Shown: positions 1 to 7,685 of the stretch, piece after piece
Numbering within the stretch: the first letter of the stretch is position 1
Layout: every line of letters starts with the position of its first letter
DNA from: CALCCV01 sp964388665
GTDB lineage: Bacteria > Bdellovibrionota > Bdellovibrionia > Bdellovibrionales > Bdellovibrionaceae
DNA: 40,770 nt
Reading direction: 5' to 3'
Assembly (NCBI GenBank): GCA_964388665.1
Contig: CAYMBJ010000035.1
Coordinates: forward strand, 1 to 40,770
The notes under the pieces: model-generated
Databases searched by the model: none
What the model was told of the DNA's origin: nothing
What the model saw: only the letters and a program-made list of their open reading frames with translations
Translations under genes and position numbers: made by a program

Positions 1-152
1 GCAGTGTCAAGACCCCGTCATCTCGAAAACCGGTGTGGATAAATTATCGCTTACATTTGAACTGATATATCAGATTGAGATGCTTTTTTTAAAGATGTAA
101 CGCTAAGTACTTCGTCATGTGTTCACCTTTTATTGTCCGACCTATGGCGCTA

Positions 153-2822
153 TTAGATCATCTGAATCTTAAGTTTTGGGTGGTCCACCAAAGGCAGTTT
201 GCGTATGCGTTGCTTGGTCAACGCATAGATTGCATTGCAAAGAGCTGGCGCCGCAGCTGGAACTGTGAGCTCTCCCACGCCGGTGGGTTTGGGGGTGGGC
301 ATTCGTATGGGCCAATTTTGGGTGGCCGTCTCTCCTACCAAATGCGTTTCAATAAAGGGACATTCGTACATTCGCAGGACTTCGGAGTTGTGAAAATTCG
401 ATTCAACAACCCCATTTTGATCAAAATGAACTCCCTGTTTCAGAGCTGCCGAGAGTCCAAAAACAAATGCACCCTCGAGTTGGGACTTGGCATTTTTAAT
501 ATCAATAATGCGGCCAATGTCTGCAGCAATTGTTACACGCGTGATGTACAGGTGGATGCCGTCATTGGTACCGAGTTGTAAGATGGCTGTGCAGTAGGAT
601 CCATACAAATAAACATTGGCCATGCCAACGGCATTTTGTGCATAGCTCTGAGCTGCTAGTTTAGGACGAGTGTTTGCCTTCTGACTTGCAAGCGACATGA
701 CATTTAGCATTCGCTCAGCGTCGGGCTCAATAAAAACGGGGCTTTCTCTAAGAGAAAGTGGGGATTGTCGAACATAGGAGCTGAGCTGTCGATCAAAATC
801 CTCTCCTCGATCAATCCTATCGGGACCAGTTCTTGGTCTGCCAGCTCTGGTGCGACGTTTCTTGCTGATGGCCTCCATCAATAGACCCCTTCTAAAATCA
901 AGGGGTGAAATTTTGGCCGCAACAGCAAGCTCATCTAAAAAGCATTCAATGGCAAAAGCATTTGAAGAAACACCAACCGATCTCCAAAAGCCAATGGGCA
1001 GTGCCGGAACATGGTAATGGGTTTTGAGGCTTTTTTTGCCGAGTTCATAAGGCAGAGATTTTGCGCCATCAGAGGTGAGAATGTCCAGGCTTGGCAATAC
1101 TCCTGAGCTTTCTAAAAAAGAGAGAACCCGACCGCCTATGCGTTCAATGATTTGCTTGGAGGCCAACTTTGGAAATGCGGCTGATAAATATTCATTTGCA
1201 AAATAGGACATCAGTGATGGCGATACAATTTCGTGACGCCAGTCAGTGATTTTTGCGCCAGACATGCGTGCCGAAAGCCAAGCCCCCGAAGCGGTCCGAA
1301 AGTAGTCATGGCGAACATCATCTTCGCGGGTGAAGATCATTTTGACCGGCACCTTTGCCAGGCGAGCCAGGGTCACGGCTTCAGAAACAAAATCAGTTGC
1401 AAGTCGACGCCCAAAGCCGCCACCGATGTAGGTGCTGTGCACTTCGACTTGATCTATGCGCAGACCTGAGGCCTCCGCAGCAGCCTCTAAGCTGCCTCCC
1501 TGAGTCTGCGTCGCCACCCAAATCTTGCAGCTGGTGGGGCTCACTGCCGCCGTGCAATTTTGAGGTTCCATCGTCATATGTGGAAGAAACGGAACCTCAT
1601 AATAAACTGCGCCACCACTGGCGTTGAGCGCGGCGGAGGTGGCGGGGACTTTGGATTTCATTGAGGCCAAATAATCTGTATCGCGCCACTTTGCACTCTT
1701 GGTCCATGTGTTGGGGGCGTTGTCAGTGGATTCAAACGCCAAATAGTTCTCGGGAATTCTTGAAGGAAAATTCTGCGCGTCTAGCTCGAGAAGAGTATAT
1801 CCTTGATAGGCCTGCCAATAGGTGCGGCCTAAAAATGCGATACCATTTTTTAAAAGATGAACCGAGGCTCCACTCTTTTGTTTTAGGTTTTCTAAAGCAT
1901 CTGGTTTTAGGCGATAGCTCCAGCCCGGAAAGGGCACTCTGTAGATAAGACCTATGTGCAAATTGGCCAGCACAGATTGGCTGGTCTCCTGGGCTTGAGG
2001 AGAATGGGGACTATACGCCGTATCACTTTGCCCGTAGTTTTTTGCATTTACATCAATACCAAAAACAGCACGACCCGTGACCTTTGCCAACAGATCCATG
2101 CGGGGTGTGGATTGACCGATAAATTTGTATTCGGCGGGTTTTTTGAGTCGAATCAATGGTTCCACTTTTTGCCAAATCGCAGATCGACGATCCTGTAGGG
2201 CCCAGCGAGGCCCCATAATTTTTAGCAATTCAGCAATCGACAGTTCTTTTCCGGAGGGCGAAACGACGCGGTTGGTTTCAATTTTGTATTTCTTGTAGTT
2301 TTGCAGTAGCTCAGGTGGAAGGGCCATCGAATTTATGCGTTGATTGGCGGACTCTGGTCTTTCGATGTGATAGGCGGTCCAAAACTTGAGCCAATCTCGC
2401 GTCCAGGCGGCGGCTTCGCGCAAAGGATTCCACGCCATAGCCACACTGGTGCTTCCACCGGTCACATGATAGCCCATGGCTCGGTTTGTGTATTTTTTGT
2501 CGGCGCTAGCAAAGCGAATTTCGAAGGATTGAGGTGGAAGCTCGAGCTCTTCGGCCGCCAACGTCGTCAAAGACGTAAGGACCCCCTGGCCCATTTCCGC
2601 TCGGTCCAAATAGAAGATCCATTGACCGCGATTGCTATATTCGAGCCATGGATTGAAAAAATCCACATCGGAGCTCGCTCCCGCAGGATCACGCTCTCCC
2701 ATAGAAATTGTGCTGCAGCCAACTAAAAAACCACCGGTGAGAGAAGCAGAGATCTTGAGTAAATCCCTGCGGGTCAACAACAGGTCCCAGCGTTTCAATA
2801 GTAGCTCATTTGAATCACTCAT
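153..2822 (-). CDS. Xanthine dehydrogenase-family molybdopterin-binding subunit (IorB-like), Tat-exported
   Basis: This is the large catalytic subunit of a periplasmic molybdenum hydroxylase of the isoquinoline 1-oxidoreductase/aldehyde dehydrogenase type; the substrate cannot be read from sequence. The start at 2822 (889 aa) is preferred over an upstream in-frame start because its ATG overlaps the stop of the [2Fe-2S] partner (ATGA). The N-terminus has a twin-arginine motif (TRRDLLK, residues 17-23), a hydrophobic stretch and a Cys at 36 in a lipobox-like LVGC, so it may be a Tat-exported lipoprotein. Family motifs are present in order: GGGFGRR near residue 466 (cofactor binding), WRSVG near 611, and GVGE near 846, which carries the expected catalytic Glu. 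It is somewhat longer than the roughly 700-750 residues common for this family. The enzyme looks intact, but its electron-transfer partner upstream is damaged, so activity is doubtful. Confidence 0.88.
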   Translation of the reverse strand: MSDSNELLLKRWDLLLTRRDLLKISASLTGGFLVGCSTISMGERDPAGASSDVDFFNPWLEYSNRGQWIFYLDRAEMGQGVLTSLTTLAAEELELPPQSFEIRFASADKKYTNRAMGYHVTGGSTSVAMAWNPLREAAAWTRDWLKFWTAYHIERPESANQRINSMALPPELLQNYKKYKIETNRVVSPSGKELSIAELLKIMGPRWALQDRRSAIWQKVEPLIRLKKPAEYKFIGQSTPRMDLLAKVTGRAVFGIDVNAKNYGQSDTAYSPHSPQAQETSQSVLANLHIGLIYRVPFPGWSYRLKPDALENLKQKSGASVHLLKNGIAFLGRTYWQAYQGYTLLELDAQNFPSRIPENYLAFESTDNAPNTWTKSAKWRDTDYLASMKSKVPATSAALNASGGAVYYEVPFLPHMTMEPQNCTAAVSPTSCKIWVATQTQGGSLEAAAEASGLRIDQVEVHSTYIGGGFGRRLATDFVSEAVTLARLAKVPVKMIFTREDDVRHDYFRTASGAWLSARMSGAKITDWRHEIVSPSLMSYFANEYLSAAFPKLASKQIIERIGGRVLSFLESSGVLPSLDILTSDGAKSLPYELGKKSLKTHYHVPALPIGFWRSVGVSSNAFAIECFLDELAVAAKISPLDFRRGLLMEAISKKRRTRAGRPRTGPDRIDRGEDFDRQLSSYVRQSPLSLRESPVFIEPDAERMLNVMSLASQKANTRPKLAAQSYAQNAVGMANVYLYGSYCTAILQLGTNDGIHLYITRVTIAADIGRIIDIKNAKSQLEGAFVFGLSAALKQGVHFDQNGVVESNFHNSEVLRMYECPFIETHLVGETATQNWPIRMPTPKPTGVGELTVPAAAPALCNAIYALTKQRIRKLPLVDHPKLKIQMI

Positions 2823-3151
2823 TTTTCTGCCGCTCTGTGAATCGCTTTTCGAATTCGCGGATAGGTACCACAGCGGCAAATATTTCCCGACATTGCAATA
2901 TCAATGTCCTTGTCAGTTGGTACTGGTTTTTCGCGAAGGAGTGCAACTGCTGACATGATCTGCCCGCATTGGCAATATCCACACTGAGGGACCTGTTCTG
3001 CAATCCAAGCCGACTGCACAGGATGCAGATTCTCTGGAGTCCCAATGCCTTCGATGGTCGTGACGGCATGACCAAAGGCCACGCTCACGGGAGTTACGCA
3101 GGAGCGAATCGCCTTGTCATCAAGATGAACAGTGCAGGAGCCACACTGCCG
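2819..3151 (-). pseudogene. [2Fe-2S] subunit of molybdenum hydroxylase (IorA-like), 5'-truncated
   Basis: This is the remnant of the small iron-sulphur subunit that passes electrons from the molybdenum subunit. Read from 3151 downward it shows QCGSC, then HLDD and SC, the second half of the plant-type ferredoxin domain, followed by TTIEGI. The complete C-terminal helical domain follows, with CGYCQCG and GNICRCG carrying the second cluster. The family normally has about 35-45 further residues before QCGSC, including the first Cys of the C-x4-C-x2-C motif. Here those are missing and the sequence runs straight into a cytochrome-like gene in another frame. The only start codon with a long frame is a GTG at 3088, which would lose the whole N-terminal cluster. 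The gene overlaps the molybdopterin subunit by ATGA, the typical partner arrangement. I judge it broken by deletion. Confidence 0.72.
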
Positions 3152-3515
3152 GCATATTCCATTTTGGGGCGCCCGGCGGCATGTATTTTTTGGTAAAATT
3201 TTGATTCTGATGGCAAGACTGACAGCTGCTCCCCAGTTCCTTTATTTTAGAATGAATGTACATTTTGTGTAAACGCCCGCTATCCAATTGGCGGGGGCGC
3301 AGGTCGTTGTGGCAGTTGGCGCAACGCGGATGAGTGGCAACATCATGAATTTCTAAAAACAGTGAATCACCAATAAACTGACCAGACGAAGAAACAGTCG
3401 ATTGTGCGGTCGTCTGGGTAGCCGAAGTCGCCGCCAAGTTTTCAGTTGAATGGGCCAACTCTACGCAAAAAATAAGTCCAATCAAAGTCCATTCCGTGGA
3501 CAAAGGTATTTTCAT
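3120..3515 (-). pseudogene. Di-haem c-type cytochrome of the IorAB-associated type, 3'-truncated
   Basis: The protein begins with a hydrophobic signal-like segment (residues 8-20) and has two haem-binding motifs, CANCH (65-69) and CQSCH (98-102). The stretch HPRCANCH and then PPGAPKWNMP (113-122) resembles the small cytochrome subunits that accompany isoquinoline 1-oxidoreductase-type operons. In those relatives, as I recall them, homology continues for another 50-80 residues. Here the frame leaves the family after about residue 122 and stops 9 residues later, inside the [2Fe-2S] gene, which is read in a different frame. It probably once served as the periplasmic electron acceptor of the oxidoreductase. 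It could still yield a short secreted haem protein, since both haem motifs survive. Confidence 0.6.
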
Positions 3516-3705
3516 GTCACCAGGCTAATCTCTATCAGGCGCAGATCAACCATTGATTCACCAAGCTATGAAGAAATTATCCACGCGAGCGGAAAGTTGA
3601 AAATTATATAAAGATAAGGATTCTGACGGGATTCATCACTGATTTTATGGTAATCGTACGCGCACTTTCTTGACTTTTATCATGTTTTTAAATGGGGGGT
3701 GAGTC

Positions 3706-5205
3706 ATGGGTGGGCGCGCATATTTATTTCTGAGATTGGTGGCCCTATTGCCTTTAATCCTATTGATTCAGGTGGGTTGCACTCAAAGATCAACTACCGT
3801 GAGTCCCGACGATTTGGCTAATGCCAAAAACATTGTGGACTTGCGAAATGCCGGAGAACCAGTGCGCCTAACCGAAACAACTGACGAGGAAGTTTGTAAC
3901 TTTCTGAAGAAAAATCTAACCTCCGACTACTCGCTTGAAAGTATTGTGGTGCCGGAGGATTGGTCGGATTCAACTTCGGCAAAGATTCAGATCTCTTATT
4001 ACTATTCAAAAGAAAAAATGGGCAAAGGCCTAACTCCAGTTGTTTTTTTTAATGGCGGGCCTGGTGGCGCCAGCGCTGGTTCTTACCAGGCGATGGTGTT
4101 AAAAAAGAAAGAAAAACTCTCGGCTTTCAATGATGTTAATTTTGTATTTATTGATCAGCGTGGCAATGGTTGTTCCAGTCGGTATCCTGACGTTCAATCT
4201 GCCGCAGACATTATGCGATTACGACATTATACAAGTCGCAGCATCGTCAAGGATGCCGAAGCCATTCGCTTAAAAATTTGGGGTTCACGACCATGGAAGG
4301 TTTTTGGTCAGAGCTATGGCGGCTTGATTGTGCGTAGATATTTGGAAATGGCGCCGGAGAGTGTCGTTTCTGCTCACTCGCATGGTCAAGCGATCACTCT
4401 CAACGCAAGTGAAAGGTTGAGTCTCCGAATTCAATCGCAAGAGAAAGTTTTGCAGGACTATTTTAAAGAATTTCCCGAGGATCGTCTGCGGCTGCAAACG
4501 ATCAGCGATACTTTGACTGAAAAACGATGCTTTACTGACGGAGTCAATGAGGTTTGTGGCAATGAACTATTGAGTAGCTTTGTGGGAGATCTTGGTTTTC
4601 AAGGTTGGCTGACTATGAACGAAGACATTGGAGCCCTCTATAGCGCCATTAAGTACCATCCGAACTCTTGGCAAAGCGAGAGAGCTTGGCTTGTTTTTGC
4701 TGCCTACTACATAGTGAAAAGCTCTGAGGTCGGACCTGGAGTAGTTTCGAAAATTGAAATGCAGTACCAAGGAGCGTCCTGCAATAAAACCTATGAAACT
4801 TTGAAGCAAATGGGCGAAGAACCAAAAAATTGGCTCGTGCATGAATGCTTGGGCTATTTTAAAAATGATGGCAGTCAGGATTTGACCCTCACAAGGCGCG
4901 ATAGCTCGCTCGTTCAAGATCGACTGCAAAAATTTGTTGACGACGAAATCACTGAAGCCATCTCTCAGTTGCCTAGAGATGAGTTTCGCTTGGGTGGTGT
5001 TCTCGCTCAGATGTCGGCAAGACCCGGCTTTCAGTTCTTTTCGTATTCCGGTGCCTACGACACATTTGTCCCGGCGCCGCTCTACAAATATGAAAACGAA
5101 ACCATGTTGGGTAAGTATGGCAACTACCACTACTTTCATTTTCCGGAGAGCGGCCACAATGGCTTCGCCGACAAAGAAAAGGTAGCACTCGATTTGTTGC
5201 AGTAG
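3706..5205 (+). CDS. Lipoprotein alpha/beta-hydrolase, proline iminopeptidase-like (S33 type)
   Basis: This is a 499-aa exported hydrolase. The N-terminus is a lipoprotein signal (hydrophobic residues 7-21, Cys25 in QVGC). The alpha/beta-hydrolase fold is marked by NGGPGG (oxyanion loop, around 116-121), DQRGNG (around 149-154), and the nucleophile elbow GQSYGG with Ser203. Near the C-terminus a YDTF stretch and SGHNGF supply the probable catalytic Asp and His. The HGGPG-like plus DQRGxG pair is the signature of the S33 prolyl-aminopeptidase/tripeptidyl-peptidase group, so the likely role is release of amino acids from peptides at the cell envelope; an esterase is possible. It is a single gene with about 190 bp of upstream non-coding DNA and a G-rich ribosome-binding site just before the ATG. 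It converges on the next gene with 47 bp between them. Confidence 0.8.
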   Translation: MGGRAYLFLRLVALLPLILLIQVGCTQRSTTVSPDDLANAKNIVDLRNAGEPVRLTETTDEEVCNFLKKNLTSDYSLESIVVPEDWSDSTSAKIQISYYYSKEKMGKGLTPVVFFNGGPGGASAGSYQAMVLKKKEKLSAFNDVNFVFIDQRGNGCSSRYPDVQSAADIMRLRHYTSRSIVKDAEAIRLKIWGSRPWKVFGQSYGGLIVRRYLEMAPESVVSAHSHGQAITLNASERLSLRIQSQEKVLQDYFKEFPEDRLRLQTISDTLTEKRCFTDGVNEVCGNELLSSFVGDLGFQGWLTMNEDIGALYSAIKYHPNSWQSERAWLVFAAYYIVKSSEVGPGVVSKIEMQYQGASCNKTYETLKQMGEEPKNWLVHECLGYFKNDGSQDLTLTRRDSSLVQDRLQKFVDDEITEAISQLPRDEFRLGGVLAQMSARPGFQFFSYSGAYDTFVPAPLYKYENETMLGKYGNYHYFHFPESGHNGFADKEKVALDLLQ

Positions 5206-5252
5206 CAGTGGACAGTAACGAGTGATCGCCCAAAGTAGGGGTGATGAGCGTG

Positions 5253-6023
5253 CTAAAAAATATTGCCGTTACGAGATTTGAGCTCGTGAATGATTTCCTT
5301 TTGCATATACTCTTGCACGTTTTGACTAAGCTCATGAATGAGTTCTTTGTCTTTAACTGCACTCTTGGCAAAGGGGAGCTCCACGGCTGGGAGAAATTTG
5401 ATCTTCCATTTTACGGGTAATGGCAAAATATTCAGAGGAATCGGCAAAACCAGTCCCTTTAAAAATTTGGTAAATTTTAATTGCGAAAGATTGATATTGG
5501 ACTCCTCTGCGCCAATAATCAATGTTGGTATGACGGTGGCTTTAGTTTGAATTGCCATTCTGATAAAGCCTCGGCGGAACTCTTGAAGTTCATAGCGCTG
5601 ACTGGAGGGTTTGAAATTGCCGTGCTCACCCTCTGGAAACAGCACCACCAAATTTCGTTTTTTCAAAAGCCTAACGCCATTTTCGTAGCTAGCCTCCACA
5701 AATCCGATTTTTTGGGCGGGAATTGAAGTGGTTTTGGACACAAACCAAAGATAGTGGGTCATCACGCGCGGCATTCTTCGCGCGTCCTTTTGAATAATGT
5801 GTGCGAGCAATATGGCGTCGAAGGCGGTAAATCCTGAATGGTTGGGAGCTATGATCACTGGGCCACTGCTGGGGATGTTTTCAATTCCTTCGACTTCAAC
5901 GCGGAAATACTTTCGCATAATTTCAGCAAGAAATCTCGGGAAAACCCTATAAATCAGAGTGTCTCGATCCATCCCCTTGAGATTGAAAATCTTTTGCGAT
6001 GGATTTTTAAAAAAATTGATCAT
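5253..6023 (-). CDS. Lysophospholipid acyltransferase family protein (PlsC/MGAT-like)
   Basis: This 256-aa membrane-associated acyltransferase probably transfers an acyl chain to a glycerophosphate or related alcohol. Block I is PNHSGFTAFD, with the His and Asp separated by six residues as in the MGAT-like branch rather than the HX4D spacing of classical PlsC. Block III is FPEGEHGNF, followed by a conserved RRGF and a block IV-like VIPTLIIG. The gene is transcribed away from glycerol kinase with only 32 bp between the start codons, so the two promoters must overlap. Kinase product (glycerol-3-phosphate) and acyltransferase substrate may be linked, but that is inference from position. Confidence 0.82.
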   Translation of the reverse strand: MINFFKNPSQKIFNLKGMDRDTLIYRVFPRFLAEIMRKYFRVEVEGIENIPSSGPVIIAPNHSGFTAFDAILLAHIIQKDARRMPRVMTHYLWFVSKTTSIPAQKIGFVEASYENGVRLLKKRNLVVLFPEGEHGNFKPSSQRYELQEFRRGFIRMAIQTKATVIPTLIIGAEESNINLSQLKFTKFLKGLVLPIPLNILPLPVKWKIKFLPAVELPFAKSAVKDKELIHELSQNVQEYMQKEIIHELKSRNGNIF

Positions 6024-6043
6024 ATTGATTCTTAAATTATGCT
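6016..6043 (+). promoter_or_regulatory. Candidate sigma70-type promoter for glpK
   Basis: TTGATC (6016-6021), a 16-bp spacer and TATGCT (6038-6043) lie just upstream of glpK. Transcription would begin about 6-8 nt before the glpK ATG at 6056, and no Shine-Dalgarno-like purine run precedes that ATG, so the message may be nearly leaderless. The -35 element sits over the first codons of the divergent acyltransferase. Confidence 0.3.
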
Positions 6044-6055
6044 AGCGTTTCCAAT

Positions 6056-7543
6056 ATGTCTAAATGTATTTTAGCGATCGATCAAGGAACGTCTTCATCT
6101 CGAGTGTTTATTTACGATCAAACCGGGAAAGTCATTGGCATGGGCCAACAGGACTTCACTCAACATTTCCCTCGATCAGGGTGGGTTGAACACGATTTGA
6201 ATGAAATTTGGACAAGTGTTGAGCGTAGCGGTAAAGAGGCGATCAAGTCGGCAGGCATTTCTCAAGACAGCATCGCGGGAATAGGCATCACCAATCAGCG
6301 GGAGACGATCGGCCTGTGGCAGCGAAGTACAGGCAAGCCATTGCACAACGCCATCGTCTGGCAGTGCCGCCGCACCCAGGCAGCTTGCCAAGATCTAAAA
6401 CAAAAGGGTTTTGAGAAAAAGATCAATCAACTGAGTGGGCTTTGGCTAGACCCCTACTTTTCGGCCACCAAGCTGCAGTGGCTATTGAAAAATTTAAAGC
6501 TCAACCAAGAGAAGCAGCGGCGCGATGTGTGTGCTGGAACAATCGAGACGTTTTTACTTTTTATGCTGACAGGTGGTGAAGCCTATGCCACGGACATTTC
6601 GAATGCGTCGCGCACAATGTTGATGAATTTAAAAAAGCTGCAGTGGGATCCTTGGCTGCTGAATCTTTTTGGAGTGTCCGAAGGCATGCTTCCACGAATT
6701 CGCCCGACAGGGATTCATTTTGGCAATACGGCGACGCTTTCATTTATTAAAAAAGGAATTCCTATACTGGCTATGATTGGCGACCAACAGTCAGCTCTTT
6801 ATGGTCAGATGGCCTGGAAAAAGGGGGACGCCAAATGCACCTTTGGCACAGGCAGTTTTATATTGCTCAATGTTGGCAAAGAGCCAGTTTACTCAAAAAA
6901 CAAATTGGTCTCCACCGTCGGCTGGCAGCTGGATAATGAAAAAGCAACTTATGCCATCGAAGGCGGTGCCTTTATTTGTGGTGCAGCCGTTCAGTGGCTT
7001 CGCGATGGACTTGGGCTTATAAAAAGCTCCGCAGAAATTGAAGCTTTAGCATCGGCAGTGACGGATTCTCAGGGTGTTGTTTTTGTTCCTGCCTTGGCGG
7101 GATTGGGGCCTCCGCACTGGCAAGGTGATGCGCGCGGTGTAATTTTGGGATTGAGCCGTGGCAGCAATCGATCGCACATTGCCTTTGCAACTCTTGAGGG
7201 AATGGCACTACAGAATGCTGATATTTTGAATCTCATGAAACGAGATACAGGCCTTAAGTTTTCGACCATTCGCGTGGATGGCGGGGCGACGCAAAACTCG
7301 CTACTGATGCAAATGCAGGCGGACGTTACCGGTGCAAAAGTCATAAGGCCCAATGATGTGGAGACGACGGTCAAAGGCGCTGCTTTGATGGCAGGGCAGC
7401 AGGCCGGGCTTTGGACGAGAGCCAGTATTCAGAAAATGGGCCACTCGATGCAGACTGTATTTTCGCCAAAAATGAAAAGTGCCGAGAGAAATAAGAAATA
7501 TAGCATCTGGCAGAAAGCCGTACTGCGAGCCTTTAACCTATAG
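6056..7543 (+). CDS. glpK: Glycerol kinase
   Basis: This cytoplasmic FGGY-family kinase (495 aa, the usual length) phosphorylates glycerol to sn-glycerol-3-phosphate with ATP. It begins with the phosphate-binding AIDQGTSSSR. NQRETIGLW and the following IVWQCRRT match the glycerol-binding region, GLWLDPYFSATK is a hallmark of glycerol kinases, and GDQQSALYGQ and FGTGSF form the nucleotide site. ALAGLGPPHW replaces the more common AFSGLYAPYW, a modest divergence from the enterobacterial type. No GlpF or GlpD lies beside it. The gene stands alone apart from the divergent acyltransferase. Confidence 0.93.
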   Translation: MSKCILAIDQGTSSSRVFIYDQTGKVIGMGQQDFTQHFPRSGWVEHDLNEIWTSVERSGKEAIKSAGISQDSIAGIGITNQRETIGLWQRSTGKPLHNAIVWQCRRTQAACQDLKQKGFEKKINQLSGLWLDPYFSATKLQWLLKNLKLNQEKQRRDVCAGTIETFLLFMLTGGEAYATDISNASRTMLMNLKKLQWDPWLLNLFGVSEGMLPRIRPTGIHFGNTATLSFIKKGIPILAMIGDQQSALYGQMAWKKGDAKCTFGTGSFILLNVGKEPVYSKNKLVSTVGWQLDNEKATYAIEGGAFICGAAVQWLRDGLGLIKSSAEIEALASAVTDSQGVVFVPALAGLGPPHWQGDARGVILGLSRGSNRSHIAFATLEGMALQNADILNLMKRDTGLKFSTIRVDGGATQNSLLMQMQADVTGAKVIRPNDVETTVKGAALMAGQQAGLWTRASIQKMGHSMQTVFSPKMKSAERNKKYSIWQKAVLRAFNL

Positions 7544-7685
7544 GTCGCATATTCAAAAGTCGTGTCAAAAGTACAACTGGTAGCTCGTCGCCAGGCGATA
7601 GGCCAATTTTTAAGTTGGCTGATTTGGCCCCGTGTCTTTCTGCAAGCAAATAGAAGAGAATGGGAGAGTGAAAAAGGGAGTTTAA

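Noticed and set aside
34..42. Perfect DnaA-box match (TTATCCACA on the minus strand), with another partial match near 3577
   Set aside because: Two isolated boxes 3.5 kb apart, with no cluster, no AT-rich unwinding region and no dnaA or dnaN nearby, do not make an origin.
4567..5157. 196-residue minus-strand frame inside the S33-like hydrolase gene
   Set aside because: Lies wholly antisense to a gene with a complete catalytic triad and shows no recognisable protein features.
7544..7685. Leader of the chemoreceptor gene examined for a cyclic-di-GMP riboswitch
   Set aside because: Only a 5-bp GCCAA/TTGGC hairpin is present; the conserved GEMM core was not found.
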